From contig NZ_VDUY01000002.1 in the NCBI RefSeq assembly GCF_008039575.1, positions 248,001-312,000 of the forward strand: a stretch of 64,000 bases of DNA. Reading direction: 5' to 3'. Position 1 is the first letter of the stretch. Each line of letters opens with the position of its first letter. The position numbers were made by a program, and so were the translations under genes. The stretch is from Zeimonas arvi. Lineage in GTDB: Bacteria > Pseudomonadota > Gammaproteobacteria > Burkholderiales > Burkholderiaceae_E. The notes beneath the pieces were generated by a model. It saw nothing but the letters and a program-made list of their open reading frames with translations. It was not told the DNA's origin and made no database searches. Below, piece by piece: positions 52,549-62,083 of the stretch.

Positions 52549-53001
52549 ATGAGCATCGCGCAGAACAAAAAGGCCCTCCACGACTACTTCATCGAGGAGC
52601 GTTTCGAAGCCGGCCTCGTCCTCGAGGGCTGGGAGGTCAAGGCCATCCGGGCCGGCCGCGCCCAGCTGAAGGAAGGCTACGTCGTGATCCGGAATGGCGA
52701 GCTGTTCCTGATCGGCGCCCACATCACCGCACTGCCGGAGGCGTCCACCCACATCAAACCGGATCCGACCCGCACCCGCAAGCTGCTGCTGCACGGCGCG
52801 CAGATCGACAAGCTGATCGGCAAGGTCGAGCGCGCCGGCTACACGCTGGTGCCGCTCGACCTGCATTACAAGGGCGGGCGCGTGAAGTGCGAGATCGGCC
52901 TGGCCAAGGGCAAGAAGCAGTACGACAAGCGCGAGACCGAGCGCGAGCGCGAGTGGCAGCGCGAGCGCCAGCGGCTGATCAAGGCGGGCACGCGGGCCTG
53001 A
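52549..53001 (+). CDS. smpB: SsrA-binding protein
   Basis: A 150-residue tmRNA partner for rescue of stalled ribosomes. [39 protein letters not shown] and [18 protein letters not shown] are hallmark stretches, and the basic C-terminal tail is intact. No tmRNA (ssrA) gene is recognisable nearby. Convergent with the exonuclease gene. Confidence 0.96.
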   Translation: MSIAQNKKALHDYFIEERFEAGLVLEGWEVKAIRAGRAQLKEGYVVIRNGELFLIGAHITALPEASTHIKPDPTRTRKLLLHGAQIDKLIGKVERAGYTLVPLDLHYKGGRVKCEIGLAKGKKQYDKRETEREREWQRERQRLIKAGTRA

Positions 53002-53049
53002 TCCCGGGCCCGGTTCCGCCTCCGGACGGCGCATCGCCGCCCCATTCGC

Positions 53050-53712
53050 TCAGGAGCGGGGCAGCCAGCGGGCGTGCGAGGCGATCTTCTGCAAGCCCCG
53101 CAGGTCGCGTTCGGCGGGCGGCACGTCGGCCAGCAGCCTCACGAACAGCATCGCGGTGGCCAGCGCGTCGGCGCAGGCATTGTGGCGCTGGTCCACCGGG
53201 ATCGCGAAATGCGCCAGCCAGTCGTCGAGCGCGTGCCCCTTCGCCTCGGCGTGCAGGGCCGGCGCCAGCTCGGCCACGTCGAGCCAGGCATTGCCCAGAG
53301 TGTGGCCGCTCCACGACTTCAGCGCCCGCGACAGGAAACCGCGGTCGAACGCCGCATGAAAGGCGACGACCGGCGAATCCCCGAGGTAGGCACGCAGCCG
53401 CTCGCTTGCACGGGCAGGGTCGAGCCCGCTTCGCTGCGCCGCCTCGCCGATGCCATGAACCAGGATGTTCTCGCGCTCGCTGGGCGAAGTCTGCGCGACG
53501 AACAGCTCCAGGCTGTCGGCCATCGCGATCCGCGTGCGATCGCGACCGGCACGCACCGCCACCGCACCGACCGCCAGCACCCGATCGACGGCGGGCTCCA
53601 GTCCGCTGGTCTCGACGTCGAGCACCACCCAGCGGGTCACGGATCCTCGCGCGCCGATGCCCCTGCCGTTCCCGCGGACACGGCCCAGCAACCCGGCAAG
53701 CCAGTCGCGCAT
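53050..53712 (-). CDS. DnaQ-like 3'-5' exonuclease
   Basis: A 220-residue DEDDh exonuclease. Exo I is VVLDVETSGLEP (D, E), Exo II is FHAAFDRGFLSRAL (D), and Exo III is HNACADALATA (H, D). This is complete for catalysis. It lacks polymerase or GIY-YIG domains, so it may be an accessory proofreading or RNase T-like enzyme. The start overlaps the stop of the upstream gene by one base (TGATG), the last of the NfeD-to-exonuclease unit. This pair with a cNMP/CBS/nucleotidyltransferase protein is common. Confidence 0.92.
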   Translation of the reverse strand: MRDWLAGLLGRVRGNGRGIGARGSVTRWVVLDVETSGLEPAVDRVLAVGAVAVRAGRDRTRIAMADSLELFVAQTSPSERENILVHGIGEAAQRSGLDPARASERLRAYLGDSPVVAFHAAFDRGFLSRALKSWSGHTLGNAWLDVAELAPALHAEAKGHALDDWLAHFAIPVDQRHNACADALATAMLFVRLLADVPPAERDLRGLQKIASHARWLPRS

Positions 53713-55628
53713 CAGCCCGGATAATCCGCGGCCAGGCGCTGCTGCAGTTCGCGCGCCTGGCGGAAAGATTCCCGGAGGATCCGACGATCGATCGCCGAAA
53801 GGTCGCGCGCGTCGATCCGGTTCGGGTTGCCCTCCTTCCGTCCGGCGTCGCCGGCCAGATGCAACCTGTGCTGGACCCGCAGCCTCAGGCTCTGCAGGAA
53901 CTGGAAGGCGGAGGTCCAGTCGCGCACCTCGGGCGCCGGGAGCGCGCCGGCCCGCGCAAGCTGGGCCAGGCGCTCGGCAGTGCCGGTCGCCCGGATCCCG
54001 TGCCCGAGGGCGAGCAGGCGCGCGCCGTCGACGAAGGGCGCGGTGCCGTTCAGCTTCAGGTCGATGGACGCCTCTTCGCGCGTGAAGAGGCTGCCGAGCA
54101 TGCCGCCAGTCCAGGAAGCGGGTGGACCATTTCGCAAGGCGTTGTCGCTCATCTGCTTGAGGAAGCGCGGCACGCGGCGGGCATGCTCGGCCACGTGCTC
54201 GCGCAGCGTCCAGGCGAGCGAGGCGTCACCGGCGAGCGCGCGGAAATCGAAGAAGATGCTCGCGTTCAGCAGCGCGACCGGATCGCCCCGGTCGATCCAG
54301 CCGTCGAACTGCCCCCGCCACTGCTCGAGCGTCAGGCACCACCTGGGGTTGCCGGCCATGATGCCGCCCTTGCACAACGGATAGCCGCAGTAGTCCAGCC
54401 CGCGGTTGATCTCGTCGGCGAAGGCCAGTAGCGCCTCCAGCGGCGCCGCGCCCTCCCCCACGATCAGCGCGTTGTCCTGGTCGGTGGCGATCGTCTGCTC
54501 CTCCCGGCCCTCGCTGCCCAGGGAGAGCCAGCAGACCCGGTCGAGATCGATCCGGTGCGCCCCCGCGATCATGCCGATCAGGCGGACCGACAGCTGGTCG
54601 TTCAGGCGGCTGATGAGCCGGGTGATGAATTCGGCCGACACCCCCTGTGCCACCAGGCTGTGCGACCAGTGCCGGATGTCCCCCGCCACGATGGCGAGTC
54701 CCTCGACGTCGTCGGCCCGCCCGATCGCGTCGGAGATCTGGCGCAGCGTGCGCCGCTGCAGCACGAAGAGGTCGCGTTCGGTCACCACCCCGGCCAGGCG
54801 CCCCTCGCGCATCACCGGGATGTGGCGGATCGCATGCTCGGCCATCCGCAGCATCGCGTCGCCGACCGTGTCGGCGGCGTCCATCGTGTAGACCGGCGAG
54901 GACATGACCTGCCGGATCCGCGCGTCGAGCGGCACCTCGGGCAGCACCACCCGCCCGACGACGTCCTGGCGGGTGAAGATGCCGTCGACCCGCTCGCTGC
55001 CCTCCGGCGTCGTGGAGACCACGAGCATCGCGCCGACCGCCTCTCGCTCCATCCGCTCGAACACCGCGCGCAGCGGCTCGTCCGGCCCGCAGGTGACCGG
55101 CGGGCGGCGCAGCATCTCGGCGAGCGGCTCGTTCATCGAGCGCCACTGGGTGGTCTGGGCTACGTAGTTCGCCTGCAAGGCCTGGTTGGAAAGGTCGAGC
55201 AGCGCGGCGGTGCGCCGCTTGCAGAAGTCCAGGAAGACCGGGCTGGAGGCCAGCAGGTCGTCGAAGTCGTCCTTGGGCAGGCGCCAGCAGAACACGTCGC
55301 CCTGGGCCCGGTAGACCGAGCTGACCGGCCGCTCGGCCATCAGCGCGCCGACCGGCAGGGTGTCGCCGGGCGTCAGATGGACCATGGGCAGCAGCTCGCC
55401 GGCGGTCTCGCCGGGCGGCCTGCGCCAGCCTTGCACCAGGCCCTGGCGCACGATCCACATGGCGTCGGGCGTGCCCGAAGCGGGCTCGATCAGGGTCTCG
55501 CCGTCGGCGAAGTACTCGAGCTCGAGCCGCTGGGCGAGGAAGTCGAGGTCCTCGGCCGCCATCAGCGAGAACGGCGGATGGTCGAGCAGGAAGCTGCGCG
55601 CCGCGGCGAGCAGCGTCGGCGCGGTCAT
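53712..55628 (-). CDS. cNMP-binding, CBS-pair, DUF294 nucleotidyltransferase-like protein
   Basis: A 638-residue multidomain protein: cyclic-nucleotide-binding-like domain (about 15-145, with TPGDTLPVGALMAERPVSSV), two CBS motifs (about 170-300, with TRQDVVGRVV and RHIPVMREGRLAGVVTERDL), and a GlnD-type nucleotidyltransferase domain (LSLGSEGREEQTIATDQDNA) whose GSEGREEQ-x5-DQD catalytic motif is intact. A DUF294 C-terminal helical domain ends the chain. It probably senses adenine nucleotides and nucleotidylates an unknown target. It is paired with the exonuclease downstream and overlaps the stomatin-like gene upstream (ATGA). Confidence 0.9.
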   Translation of the reverse strand: MTAPTLLAAARSFLLDHPPFSLMAAEDLDFLAQRLELEYFADGETLIEPASGTPDAMWIVRQGLVQGWRRPPGETAGELLPMVHLTPGDTLPVGALMAERPVSSVYRAQGDVFCWRLPKDDFDDLLASSPVFLDFCKRRTAALLDLSNQALQANYVAQTTQWRSMNEPLAEMLRRPPVTCGPDEPLRAVFERMEREAVGAMLVVSTTPEGSERVDGIFTRQDVVGRVVLPEVPLDARIRQVMSSPVYTMDAADTVGDAMLRMAEHAIRHIPVMREGRLAGVVTERDLFVLQRRTLRQISDAIGRADDVEGLAIVAGDIRHWSHSLVAQGVSAEFITRLISRLNDQLSVRLIGMIAGAHRIDLDRVCWLSLGSEGREEQTIATDQDNALIVGEGAAPLEALLAFADEINRGLDYCGYPLCKGGIMAGNPRWCLTLEQWRGQFDGWIDRGDPVALLNASIFFDFRALAGDASLAWTLREHVAEHARRVPRFLKQMSDNALRNGPPASWTGGMLGSLFTREEASIDLKLNGTAPFVDGARLLALGHGIRATGTAERLAQLARAGALPAPEVRDWTSAFQFLQSLRLRVQHRLHLAGDAGRKEGNPNRIDARDLSAIDRRILRESFRQARELQQRLAADYPG

Positions 55629-56548
55629 TGCTTCGCGTGGCGGATCACCGAGGTGGCTGCGGCCACCAGCGAGGACACGTCGGCCAGGTTGGCCGGCACG
55701 ATCATCGTGTTGTTCTCCTTGGCCAGCTTGCCGAGCGCATCGACGTACTTCTCGGCCACCTGCAGGTTGACCGCCTCGATGCCGCCCGGATGGTTGATCG
55801 CCGCCGAGATCCGCTCGATCGCGCGGGCGGTGGCGTCGGCCACCGCCGAGATCGCCGAGGCCTCGCCCATCGCGCGGTTGATCTCGGCCTGCCGCTCGCC
55901 CTCGGAGCGCTGGATGCTGGCCTCGCGCTCGCCGGTGGCAATGTTGATCTGCTCCTGCTTGCGACCTTCCGAGGCGGCGATCAGCGCGCGCTTCTCGCGC
56001 TCGGCGGTGATCTGCGCCTGCATCGCGCGCAGGATCTCGGCCGGCGGCGTCAGATCCTTGATCTCGTAGCGCAGCACCTTCACGCCCCAGTTCAGCGCGG
56101 CCTCGTCGAGCGCCGAGACCACGTTGGCGTTGATCAGCTCGCGCTCCTCGAAGGTCTTGTCCAGCTCCATCCGGCCGATCACCGAGCGCAGCGTGGTCTG
56201 GGCCAGCTGGGTGATCGCCACGATGTAGTTGCTCGAGCCGTAGGAGGCGCGCATCGGGTCGGTGACCTGGAAGTAGAGCACGCCGTCCACGGTGAGCTGG
56301 GTGTTGTCCTTGGTGATGCAGACCTGGCTCGGCACGTCGAGCGGCACCTCCTTGAGCAGGTGCTTGTAGGCCACCCGGTCCACGAAGGGGATCAGGAAGT
56401 TGAGGCCCGGCGCCAGCACGCGGTCGAACTTGCCGAGCCGCTCGACGACCCAGGCGTGCTGCTGGGGCACCACCTTGAGCGCCCGGACGATGAAGACGAT
56501 CGCCAGGACGAGGACGATCAGGGATACGCTGAAACCACCGCTGGGCAT
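55625..56548 (-). CDS. SPFH/stomatin-like protein, QmcA type
   Basis: A 307-residue protein with an N-terminal membrane helix (residues about 8-25) and a stomatin core: VPQQHAWVVERLGKFDRVLA, PGLNFLIPFVDRVAYKH, SVIGRMELDKTFEERELINA and a long helix AREASIQRSEGERQAEIN-type coiled coil. It probably forms membrane rafts/oligomers. It sits beside an NfeD gene, the classical SPFH-NfeD pairing, 31 bases apart. Confidence 0.93.
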   Translation of the reverse strand: MPSGGFSVSLIVLVLAIVFIVRALKVVPQQHAWVVERLGKFDRVLAPGLNFLIPFVDRVAYKHLLKEVPLDVPSQVCITKDNTQLTVDGVLYFQVTDPMRASYGSSNYIVAITQLAQTTLRSVIGRMELDKTFEERELINANVVSALDEAALNWGVKVLRYEIKDLTPPAEILRAMQAQITAEREKRALIAASEGRKQEQINIATGEREASIQRSEGERQAEINRAMGEASAISAVADATARAIERISAAINHPGGIEAVNLQVAEKYVDALGKLAKENNTMIVPANLADVSSLVAAATSVIRHAKQ

Positions 56549-56579
56549 GCTGGACTCCGTGGTTCGGGAAGGTGGGTGA

Positions 56580-57050
56580 TCAGGAGGCGGATGGCGCCGA
56601 GGAAGCGGCGGGGGCCGCCTGCCGGCGCACGATCAGCCGATTGCCGTCGACGCGGTCGATCACGAAGGCTCCGGCACGGGCCGCCGAGTCGGGCTCGCTC
56701 GGGTCGAGCTCCACTGCCCAGTGCGCGCCGCGATAGGGCACGCGCGTGCGGCGGCCGTCGGTCCATTCGTCCACGCGCAGGCTTTCGCCGATGTCGAGCA
56801 CCATGTTCCGGTCGGCGCCCGGCCGCGCCGCCGCGGCGCGTGCGCGGCCCCGGCGCCAGAGCACGGTCCAGCCGACGATGGCGACCGCGGCGGTCGCGAG
56901 CACCTGCAGCGTGGCCGAGCCGCCGGCCCAGGCCACCACGCCGCCGGCCAGCGCACCCAGCGCGAGCACGAGCAGGTAGAAGGTCGTGGTGAGCATCTCG
57001 CCGACGCCGAGCGCCAGCGCAAGGATCCACCACCAGTGATGCACCTGCAT
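56580..57050 (-). CDS. NfeD family protein
   Basis: A 156-residue protein with an N-terminal two- or three-helix membrane part (HHWWWILALALGVGEMLTTT, LVLALGALAGGVVAWAGG) and a C-terminal OB-fold (GESLRVDEWTDGRRTRVPYR). This is the short NfeD without protease domain that partners stomatins. GGGAG precedes ATG 57050. It is the first gene of the leftward unit and is divergent from the orphan binding-protein gene. Confidence 0.92.
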   Translation of the reverse strand: MQVHHWWWILALALGVGEMLTTTFYLLVLALGALAGGVVAWAGGSATLQVLATAAVAIVGWTVLWRRGRARAAAARPGADRNMVLDIGESLRVDEWTDGRRTRVPYRGAHWAVELDPSEPDSAARAGAFVIDRVDGNRLIVRRQAAPAASSAPSAS

Positions 57051-57186
57051 TCGACTCTCCCTCGCGCGTCCGGTCGCGGACCTGCCCCCGGGGCTGCCGC
57101 ATGCGGGGGATGCTAGCACCAACCCGCCGCGCCGAAGCAGCCTCCGGTCGGCCTGCGTCGACGCCGGGTCGGGACAAGGGTCGTCA

Positions 57187-57216
57187 TTGCCGCCCGGAGG
57201 CGTTTCGGGCTAGGAT
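57187..57216 (+). promoter_or_regulatory. Candidate promoter of the orphan binding-protein gene
   Basis: TTGCCG (57187-57192), an 18-base spacer and TAGGAT (57211-57216) form a moderate sigma-70-like promoter in the 241-base divergent gap, 75 bases upstream of the ATG. The same -35 hexamer is used at the importer promoter near 24120. Confidence 0.4.
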
Positions 57217-57291
57217 TCGCGCCGTTGAGCCGCAGTCGGCGAGGCATCCGCCCGCCCTGCGTTCGATGGACCCATATCCGGAGACACCCTG

Positions 57292-58431
57292 ATGAAAATG
57301 AAGCTCATCGGCTTCGCCATCGCCACCGCCTTCGCCGCGAGCGCCGGCGTCGCCTCGGCCCAGTCCGTGGTCAAGATCGGCCACGTCGGCCCGCTCACCG
57401 GCGGCATCGCCCACCTGGGCAAGGACAACGAGTTCGGCGGCCGCCTTGCGATCGAGGAATTGAACTCCAAGGGCCTGACCATCGGCGGCAAGCAGGTCAA
57501 GTTCGAGCTGATCGGCGAGGACGACGCCGCCGATCCGAAACAGGGCACCGCCGCCGCACAGAAGCTGGTCGACTCCGGCGTGGCCGGCGTCGTGGGCCAC
57601 CTGAACTCGGGCACCTCGATCCCGGCCGCCCGCATCTACAGCAACGCCGGCATCCCGCAGATCTCGCCCTCGTCGACCGCTCCGTCGTACACGAAGCAGG
57701 GCTTCAAGACGACCTTCCGCGTCGTGGCCAACGACGGCCAGCTCGGCGGCACGCTGGGCCGGTACGCGGTCACCGAACTGAAGGCCAAGTCGATCGCGGT
57801 CATCGACGACCGCACCGCCTACGGCCAGGGCGTGGCCGACGAGTTCGAGAAGGCGGTGAAGGCCGCCGGCGGCAAGATCGTCGGGCGCGAGTTCACCAAC
57901 GACAAGGCCACCGACTTCAGCGCCATCCTGACCAAGCTGAAGGGCGCCAAGCCCGACGTGGTCTTCTACGGCGGCATGGACGCGGTGGCCGGCCCGATGA
58001 TGCGCCAGATGAAGCAGCTGGGCATCGACGCCAAGTTCATGGGCGGCGACGGCATCTGCACTGGCGAGATGGCCAAGCTGGCCGGCGACGCGATCGGCGA
58101 AGGCAAGGTGATCTGCGCCGAGGCGGGCGGTGTCACGCCCGACAAGGCCGCCGGCATCGAGGACTTCAAGAAGCGCTTCAAGGCCAAGTTCGGCATCGAC
58201 GTGCAGCTGTACGCGCCCTATGTGTACGACGCGGTCAACACGATGGTCGCCGCGATGCAGAAGGCCGACTCGACCGATCCGAAGAAGTACCTGCCCGAGC
58301 TGGCCAAGATCAACTACGAGGGCATCACCGGCAAGATCGCCTTCGACCAGTTCGGCGACATGAAGGACGCGGCGCTGACGCTCTACACCTACAAGGGCGG
58401 CCAGAAGACGCAGATGATGGTCGTCAAGTGA
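57292..58431 (+). CDS. Orphan ABC importer periplasmic binding protein, LivK-like
   Basis: A 379-residue exported binding protein. The signal peptide MKMKLIGFAIATAFAASAGV ends SAQS near residue 24. VVKIGHVGPLTGGIAHLGKD, GVVGHLNSGTSIPAARIYSN and VIDDRTAYGQGVADEFEKAV are the branched-chain amino-acid-binding type. Binding motif residues (STAPSYT; YAPYVYDA) look intact, so a true amino-acid ligand is plausible. No permease genes accompany it; it may serve a Liv importer encoded elsewhere. It ends in three tandem hairpins. Confidence 0.92.
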   Translation: MKMKLIGFAIATAFAASAGVASAQSVVKIGHVGPLTGGIAHLGKDNEFGGRLAIEELNSKGLTIGGKQVKFELIGEDDAADPKQGTAAAQKLVDSGVAGVVGHLNSGTSIPAARIYSNAGIPQISPSSTAPSYTKQGFKTTFRVVANDGQLGGTLGRYAVTELKAKSIAVIDDRTAYGQGVADEFEKAVKAAGGKIVGREFTNDKATDFSAILTKLKGAKPDVVFYGGMDAVAGPMMRQMKQLGIDAKFMGGDGICTGEMAKLAGDAIGEGKVICAEAGGVTPDKAAGIEDFKKRFKAKFGIDVQLYAPYVYDAVNTMVAAMQKADSTDPKKYLPELAKINYEGITGKIAFDQFGDMKDAALTLYTYKGGQKTQMMVVK

Positions 58432-58449
58432 TCGCCATCGTCTGACGCG

Positions 58450-58480
58450 AAAACGGCCCCCTCGGGGGCCGTTTTCTTGT
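58450..58480 (+). terminator. Terminator hairpin 1 of 3
   Basis: AAAACGGCCCC/GGGGCCGTTTT, an 11-bp perfect stem around a short CTCG loop, followed by TCTTGT. It is the strongest of the three and would act on either strand because the stem begins with A4 and ends with T4. Confidence 0.85.
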
Positions 58481-58489
58481 TCGCTGAAT

Positions 58490-58515
58490 CGGCCCCCGCG
58501 GGGGCCGTTCTCCTT
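58490..58515. terminator. Terminator hairpin 2 of 3
   Basis: CGGCCCCC/GGGGGCCG, an 8-bp perfect stem with a two-base GC turn, followed by TTCTCCTTTC. It closely repeats the core of hairpin 1. Confidence 0.6.
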
Positions 58516-58525
58516 TCGATCGAAG

Positions 58526-58549
58526 CGGCCTCCGGAGGGAGGCCGTCTT
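58526..58549. terminator. Terminator-like hairpin 3 of 3
   Basis: CGGCCTCC/GGAGGCCG, an 8-bp perfect stem with GGAG loop, followed by TCTTC. It is a degenerate third copy just before the convergent ppsA stop. Confidence 0.5.
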
Positions 58550-58561
58550 CGTTCCCGCGGG

Positions 58562-60973
58562 TCAGCCCGCCTTGACGCCGGCCAGCCGCTGCCAGGTGGA
58601 GACCACGGTATCGGGATTCAGCGAGATCGAGCTGATTCCCTTGGCCATCAGCCACTCGGCAAGGTCCGGGTGATCGGACGGCCCCTGCCCGCAGATGCCG
58701 ACGTATTTCCCGGCCGCGCGGCAGGCGTCGATCGCCCGCTCGAGCAGGAGCTTCACCGCCGGGTCGCGCTCGTCGAAGCTCTCGGCGACCAGCCCGGAGT
58801 CGCGGTCCAGGCCCAGCGTGAGCTGCGTGAGGTCGTTCGAGCCGATCGAGAAGCCGTCGAAGTGCTCGAGGAACTGCTCGGCCAGCAGCGCGTTGGAGGG
58901 CAGCTCGCACATCATGACGAGCTTGAGCCCGCCCTTGCCGTCGGGGCCGGCGCCCTGCCCGCGCTTCAGGCCGTGCTTCTCCAGCAGGCCGACCACCGCG
59001 GCGGCCTCCTTCGTGGTGCGCACGAAAGGCACCATCAGCTCGACGTTGGTCAGCCCCATTTCCTCGCGGACGCGGCGCATGGCCATGCACTCGAGCTCGA
59101 AGCAGTCGCGGAAGCTCTCGGCCACGTAGCGCGAAGCGCCGCGGAAACCCAGCATCGGGTTCTCTTCTTCGGGCTCGTAGCGCGAGCCGCCGATCAGCTT
59201 GCGGTACTCGTTGGACTTGAAGTCGGACAGCCGCACGATCACCGGCTGCGGCCAGAAGGCGGCGGCGATGGTGGCCACGCCCTCGGCCAGGCGCTCGACG
59301 TAGAAGGCGCGCGGCGTGGCGTGGCCGCGCGCGACGCTCTCGACCGCCTTGCGCAGGTCGGGGTCGACGTTCGGGTAGTCGAGGATCGCCTTCGGGTGGA
59401 TGCCGATGTTGTTGTTGATGATGAACTCGAGCCGGGCCAGACCGACCCCGGCGTTCGGGATGCGGGCGAACTCGAAGGCGAGGCTGGGGTTGCCCACGTT
59501 CATCATCACCTTGACCGGCAGCTCGGGCATCGCGCCGGTGTCGACCTCGGTGACCTCGGTCTCGAGCAGGCCATCGTAGATGTAGCCGGTGTCGCCCTCG
59601 GCGCAGGACACGGTGACCAGCGCGTCGCTGCCCAGCCGGCCGGTGGCGTCGCCGCAGCCGACCACAGCGGGGATGCCCAGTTCGCGCGCGATGATCGCTG
59701 CGTGGCAGGTGCGCCCGCCGCGATTGGTGACGATCGCCGAGGCGCGCTTCATGACCGGCTCCCAGTTCGGGTCGGTCATGTCGGTCACCAGGACGTCGCC
59801 GGGGCGCACGCTGTCCATCTGCGACGCGTCGGACACCACCCTCACCGGGCCCGCGCCGACCTTCTGGCCGATCGCCCGGCCCGAGGCCAGCACCTCGGCC
59901 CGCGACTTGAGCTTCCAGCGCTGCTGGCGGGTGCCGCCCTGCTGCGACTTCACCGTCTCGGGCCGCGCTTGCAGGATGTAGAGCTTGCCGTCACCGCCGT
60001 CCTTGCCCCACTCGATGTCCATCGGACGGCCGTAGTGCTGCTCGATGATCACCGCGTAGCGGGCCAGTTCGATCACGTCGACGTCGGTCAGCGAATAGCG
60101 GTTGCGCGCCTCGATCGGCACGTCGACGGTGCGCACCGTGCGCCCGGCCCCGCCGTTCGCCACGAACTCCATCTTGACCAGCTTGGAGCCCATCTCGCGA
60201 CGGATGATCGGGAACTTGCCGGCAGCCAGCATCGGCTTGTGGACGTAGAACTCGTCGGGGTTCACCGCGCCCTGCACGACCGTCTCGCCCAGGCCCCAGG
60301 AGCTGGTGATGAAGACCACGTCGGGAAAGCCCGACTCGGTGTCGATCGTGAACATGACCCCCGAGCTGGCCAGGTCGCTGCGCACCATGCGCTGCACGCC
60401 GGCCGACAGGGCCACGTCGGCGTGCGCGAAGCCCTTGTGCACCCGGTAGGAGATCGCACGGTCGTTGTAGAGCGACGCGAAGACGTGGCGCATGCGGTCG
60501 AGCACCGCCTCGACGCCGACCACGTTGAGGAAGGTCTCCTGCTGGCCGGCGAACGAGGCGTCGGGCAGGTCCTCGGCGGTGGCCGACGAGCGCACGGCGA
60601 CCGAGATCCCGGCGCCGCCGGCCTCGTCGACCATCCGCTGGTAGTGCTCGCGGATCTCCTTTTCGAGTTGCGCGGGCAGCGGCGCCTCGACGACCCACTG
60701 GCGGATCTTCGCGCCGCATTCGGCCAGCGCCTTGACGTCCTCGACGTTCAGCGCGTCGAGCTCGGCGGCGATCCGCCCGGCCAGCCCCTGGTGCTGGAGG
60801 AACTCGCGGAAGGCGAAGGCGGTGGTGGCGAAGCCGCCGGGCACGCGGACATGCGAGGCCGCGAGCTGGCTGATCATTTCTCCCAGCGAGGCGTTCTTGC
60901 CGCCGACCGAATCGACATCGGTCATGCGCAGTTCCTCGAAGGGGACGACGTAACGTCCTTCGTGACGGTTCAT
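58562..60973 (-). CDS. ppsA: Phosphoenolpyruvate synthase
   Basis: An 803-residue PEP synthase. The N-terminal ATP-grasp part has [12 protein letters not shown] and the phosphohistidine domain has [20 protein letters not shown] with the phosphorylated His. The C-terminal barrel ends with [19 protein letters not shown] and [10 protein letters not shown] (Cys). It makes PEP from pyruvate and ATP for gluconeogenesis. Start ATG 60973 gives [14 protein letters not shown]; upstream residues of the longer frame are not family-like. Divergent ppsR encodes its regulator. Confidence 0.96.
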   Translation of the reverse strand: MNRHEGRYVVPFEELRMTDVDSVGGKNASLGEMISQLAASHVRVPGGFATTAFAFREFLQHQGLAGRIAAELDALNVEDVKALAECGAKIRQWVVEAPLPAQLEKEIREHYQRMVDEAGGAGISVAVRSSATAEDLPDASFAGQQETFLNVVGVEAVLDRMRHVFASLYNDRAISYRVHKGFAHADVALSAGVQRMVRSDLASSGVMFTIDTESGFPDVVFITSSWGLGETVVQGAVNPDEFYVHKPMLAAGKFPIIRREMGSKLVKMEFVANGGAGRTVRTVDVPIEARNRYSLTDVDVIELARYAVIIEQHYGRPMDIEWGKDGGDGKLYILQARPETVKSQQGGTRQQRWKLKSRAEVLASGRAIGQKVGAGPVRVVSDASQMDSVRPGDVLVTDMTDPNWEPVMKRASAIVTNRGGRTCHAAIIARELGIPAVVGCGDATGRLGSDALVTVSCAEGDTGYIYDGLLETEVTEVDTGAMPELPVKVMMNVGNPSLAFEFARIPNAGVGLARLEFIINNNIGIHPKAILDYPNVDPDLRKAVESVARGHATPRAFYVERLAEGVATIAAAFWPQPVIVRLSDFKSNEYRKLIGGSRYEPEEENPMLGFRGASRYVAESFRDCFELECMAMRRVREEMGLTNVELMVPFVRTTKEAAAVVGLLEKHGLKRGQGAGPDGKGGLKLVMMCELPSNALLAEQFLEHFDGFSIGSNDLTQLTLGLDRDSGLVAESFDERDPAVKLLLERAIDACRAAGKYVGICGQGPSDHPDLAEWLMAKGISSISLNPDTVVSTWQRLAGVKAG

Positions 60974-61238
60974 GGGAAGGTCCTGACAGGTTGAGATCCG
61001 GTTGCGCGAAGCGCTCTGGATGCACCCCCTGCCAGGCAGCTTCGCCTGCGGCCCGGGGGTCGGCGCGGGCCAGGCGATGGAGGGAGCGCATCCGGAACGT
61101 TCCGGAACCGGGCATTTTACTTCGCCGGCGGCAGCGGCCCCGGGAACGCCACGGGAGGCGCTCCCGTCCCGGCCGCGCGCGTTCGGGCGCCACGCGTCAG
61201 AATGCAGGCTGCGACGAACCTTTCCGACCGGACCTGCG

Positions 61239-62069
61239 ATGCCCGACACCGGCGATACCCGCTACGACCGCACCGTGTTCTACCTGTCCGACGGCACCGG
61301 CATCACTGCCGAGACCTTCGGCCATTCGCTGCTCAGCCAGTTCGAGGACCTGCGCCTGCGGACAGTCCGCCTGCCCTTCATCGACTCCACCGAAAAGGCC
61401 CACGAGGCGGTCGAGCGGATCGAGCGGCAGGGCCGCGTCGACCGGCACCGGCCGATCGTCTTCAGCACGCTGGTCGACTCGGCCATCAACGACGTGGTCA
61501 GGCAGGCCAACTGCCGCTTCCTCGACCTGTTCGCGACCTTCGTGGAGCCGCTCGAGGTGGAGTTCGGCGTGCGCTCCTCCCACCGGATGGGGCGCTCCCA
61601 CGCGGCCGCCGACTCGGAGGCCTACCGCAACCGCATCGCGGCGATCAACTTCTCGCTGGCGCACGACGACGGCCAGCAGCACAGCGAGCTGCATCAGGCG
61701 GACGTGATCCTGGTGGGGGTCTCGCGATGCGGCAAAACGCCCACCAGCCTGTACCTGGCGATGCAGCACGGCATCAAGGCCGCCAACTACCCGCTGATTC
61801 CCGAGGACTTCGACCGCGGCCGGCTGCCCGACGAGCTGTACCGGCACAAGGCCAAGCTGTTCGGGCTCTCGATCGCGCCCGAGCGGCTGGCCGAGGTGCG
61901 TCAGGAGCGACGGCCGGGCAGCCGCTACGCGGCCCTGGACAACTGCCGCTACGAGGTCGCCGAGGCCGAGTCGATGATGCGCCGCGAGGGCATCCACTGG
62001 CTGTCGACGACCACCAAGTCGATCGAGGAGATCGCGACGACGGTGCTGCAGCAGCTCGCCGAGCGCTGA
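61239..62069 (+). CDS. ppsR: PEP synthase regulatory protein (kinase/pyrophosphorylase)
   Basis: A 276-residue DUF299 protein that phosphorylates and dephosphorylates PEP synthase near the catalytic His. [20 protein letters not shown] starts it, and the P-loop-like [15 protein letters not shown] is near residue 155. NYPLIPEDF and [11 protein letters not shown] are typical. Divergent from ppsA with a 265-base gap in which I saw no gene. It is convergent with the methyltransferase gene. Confidence 0.95.
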   Translation: MPDTGDTRYDRTVFYLSDGTGITAETFGHSLLSQFEDLRLRTVRLPFIDSTEKAHEAVERIERQGRVDRHRPIVFSTLVDSAINDVVRQANCRFLDLFATFVEPLEVEFGVRSSHRMGRSHAAADSEAYRNRIAAINFSLAHDDGQQHSELHQADVILVGVSRCGKTPTSLYLAMQHGIKAANYPLIPEDFDRGRLPDELYRHKAKLFGLSIAPERLAEVRQERRPGSRYAALDNCRYEVAEAESMMRREGIHWLSTTTKSIEEIATTVLQQLAER

Positions 62070-62083
62070 GCGCGCGGACAGGG

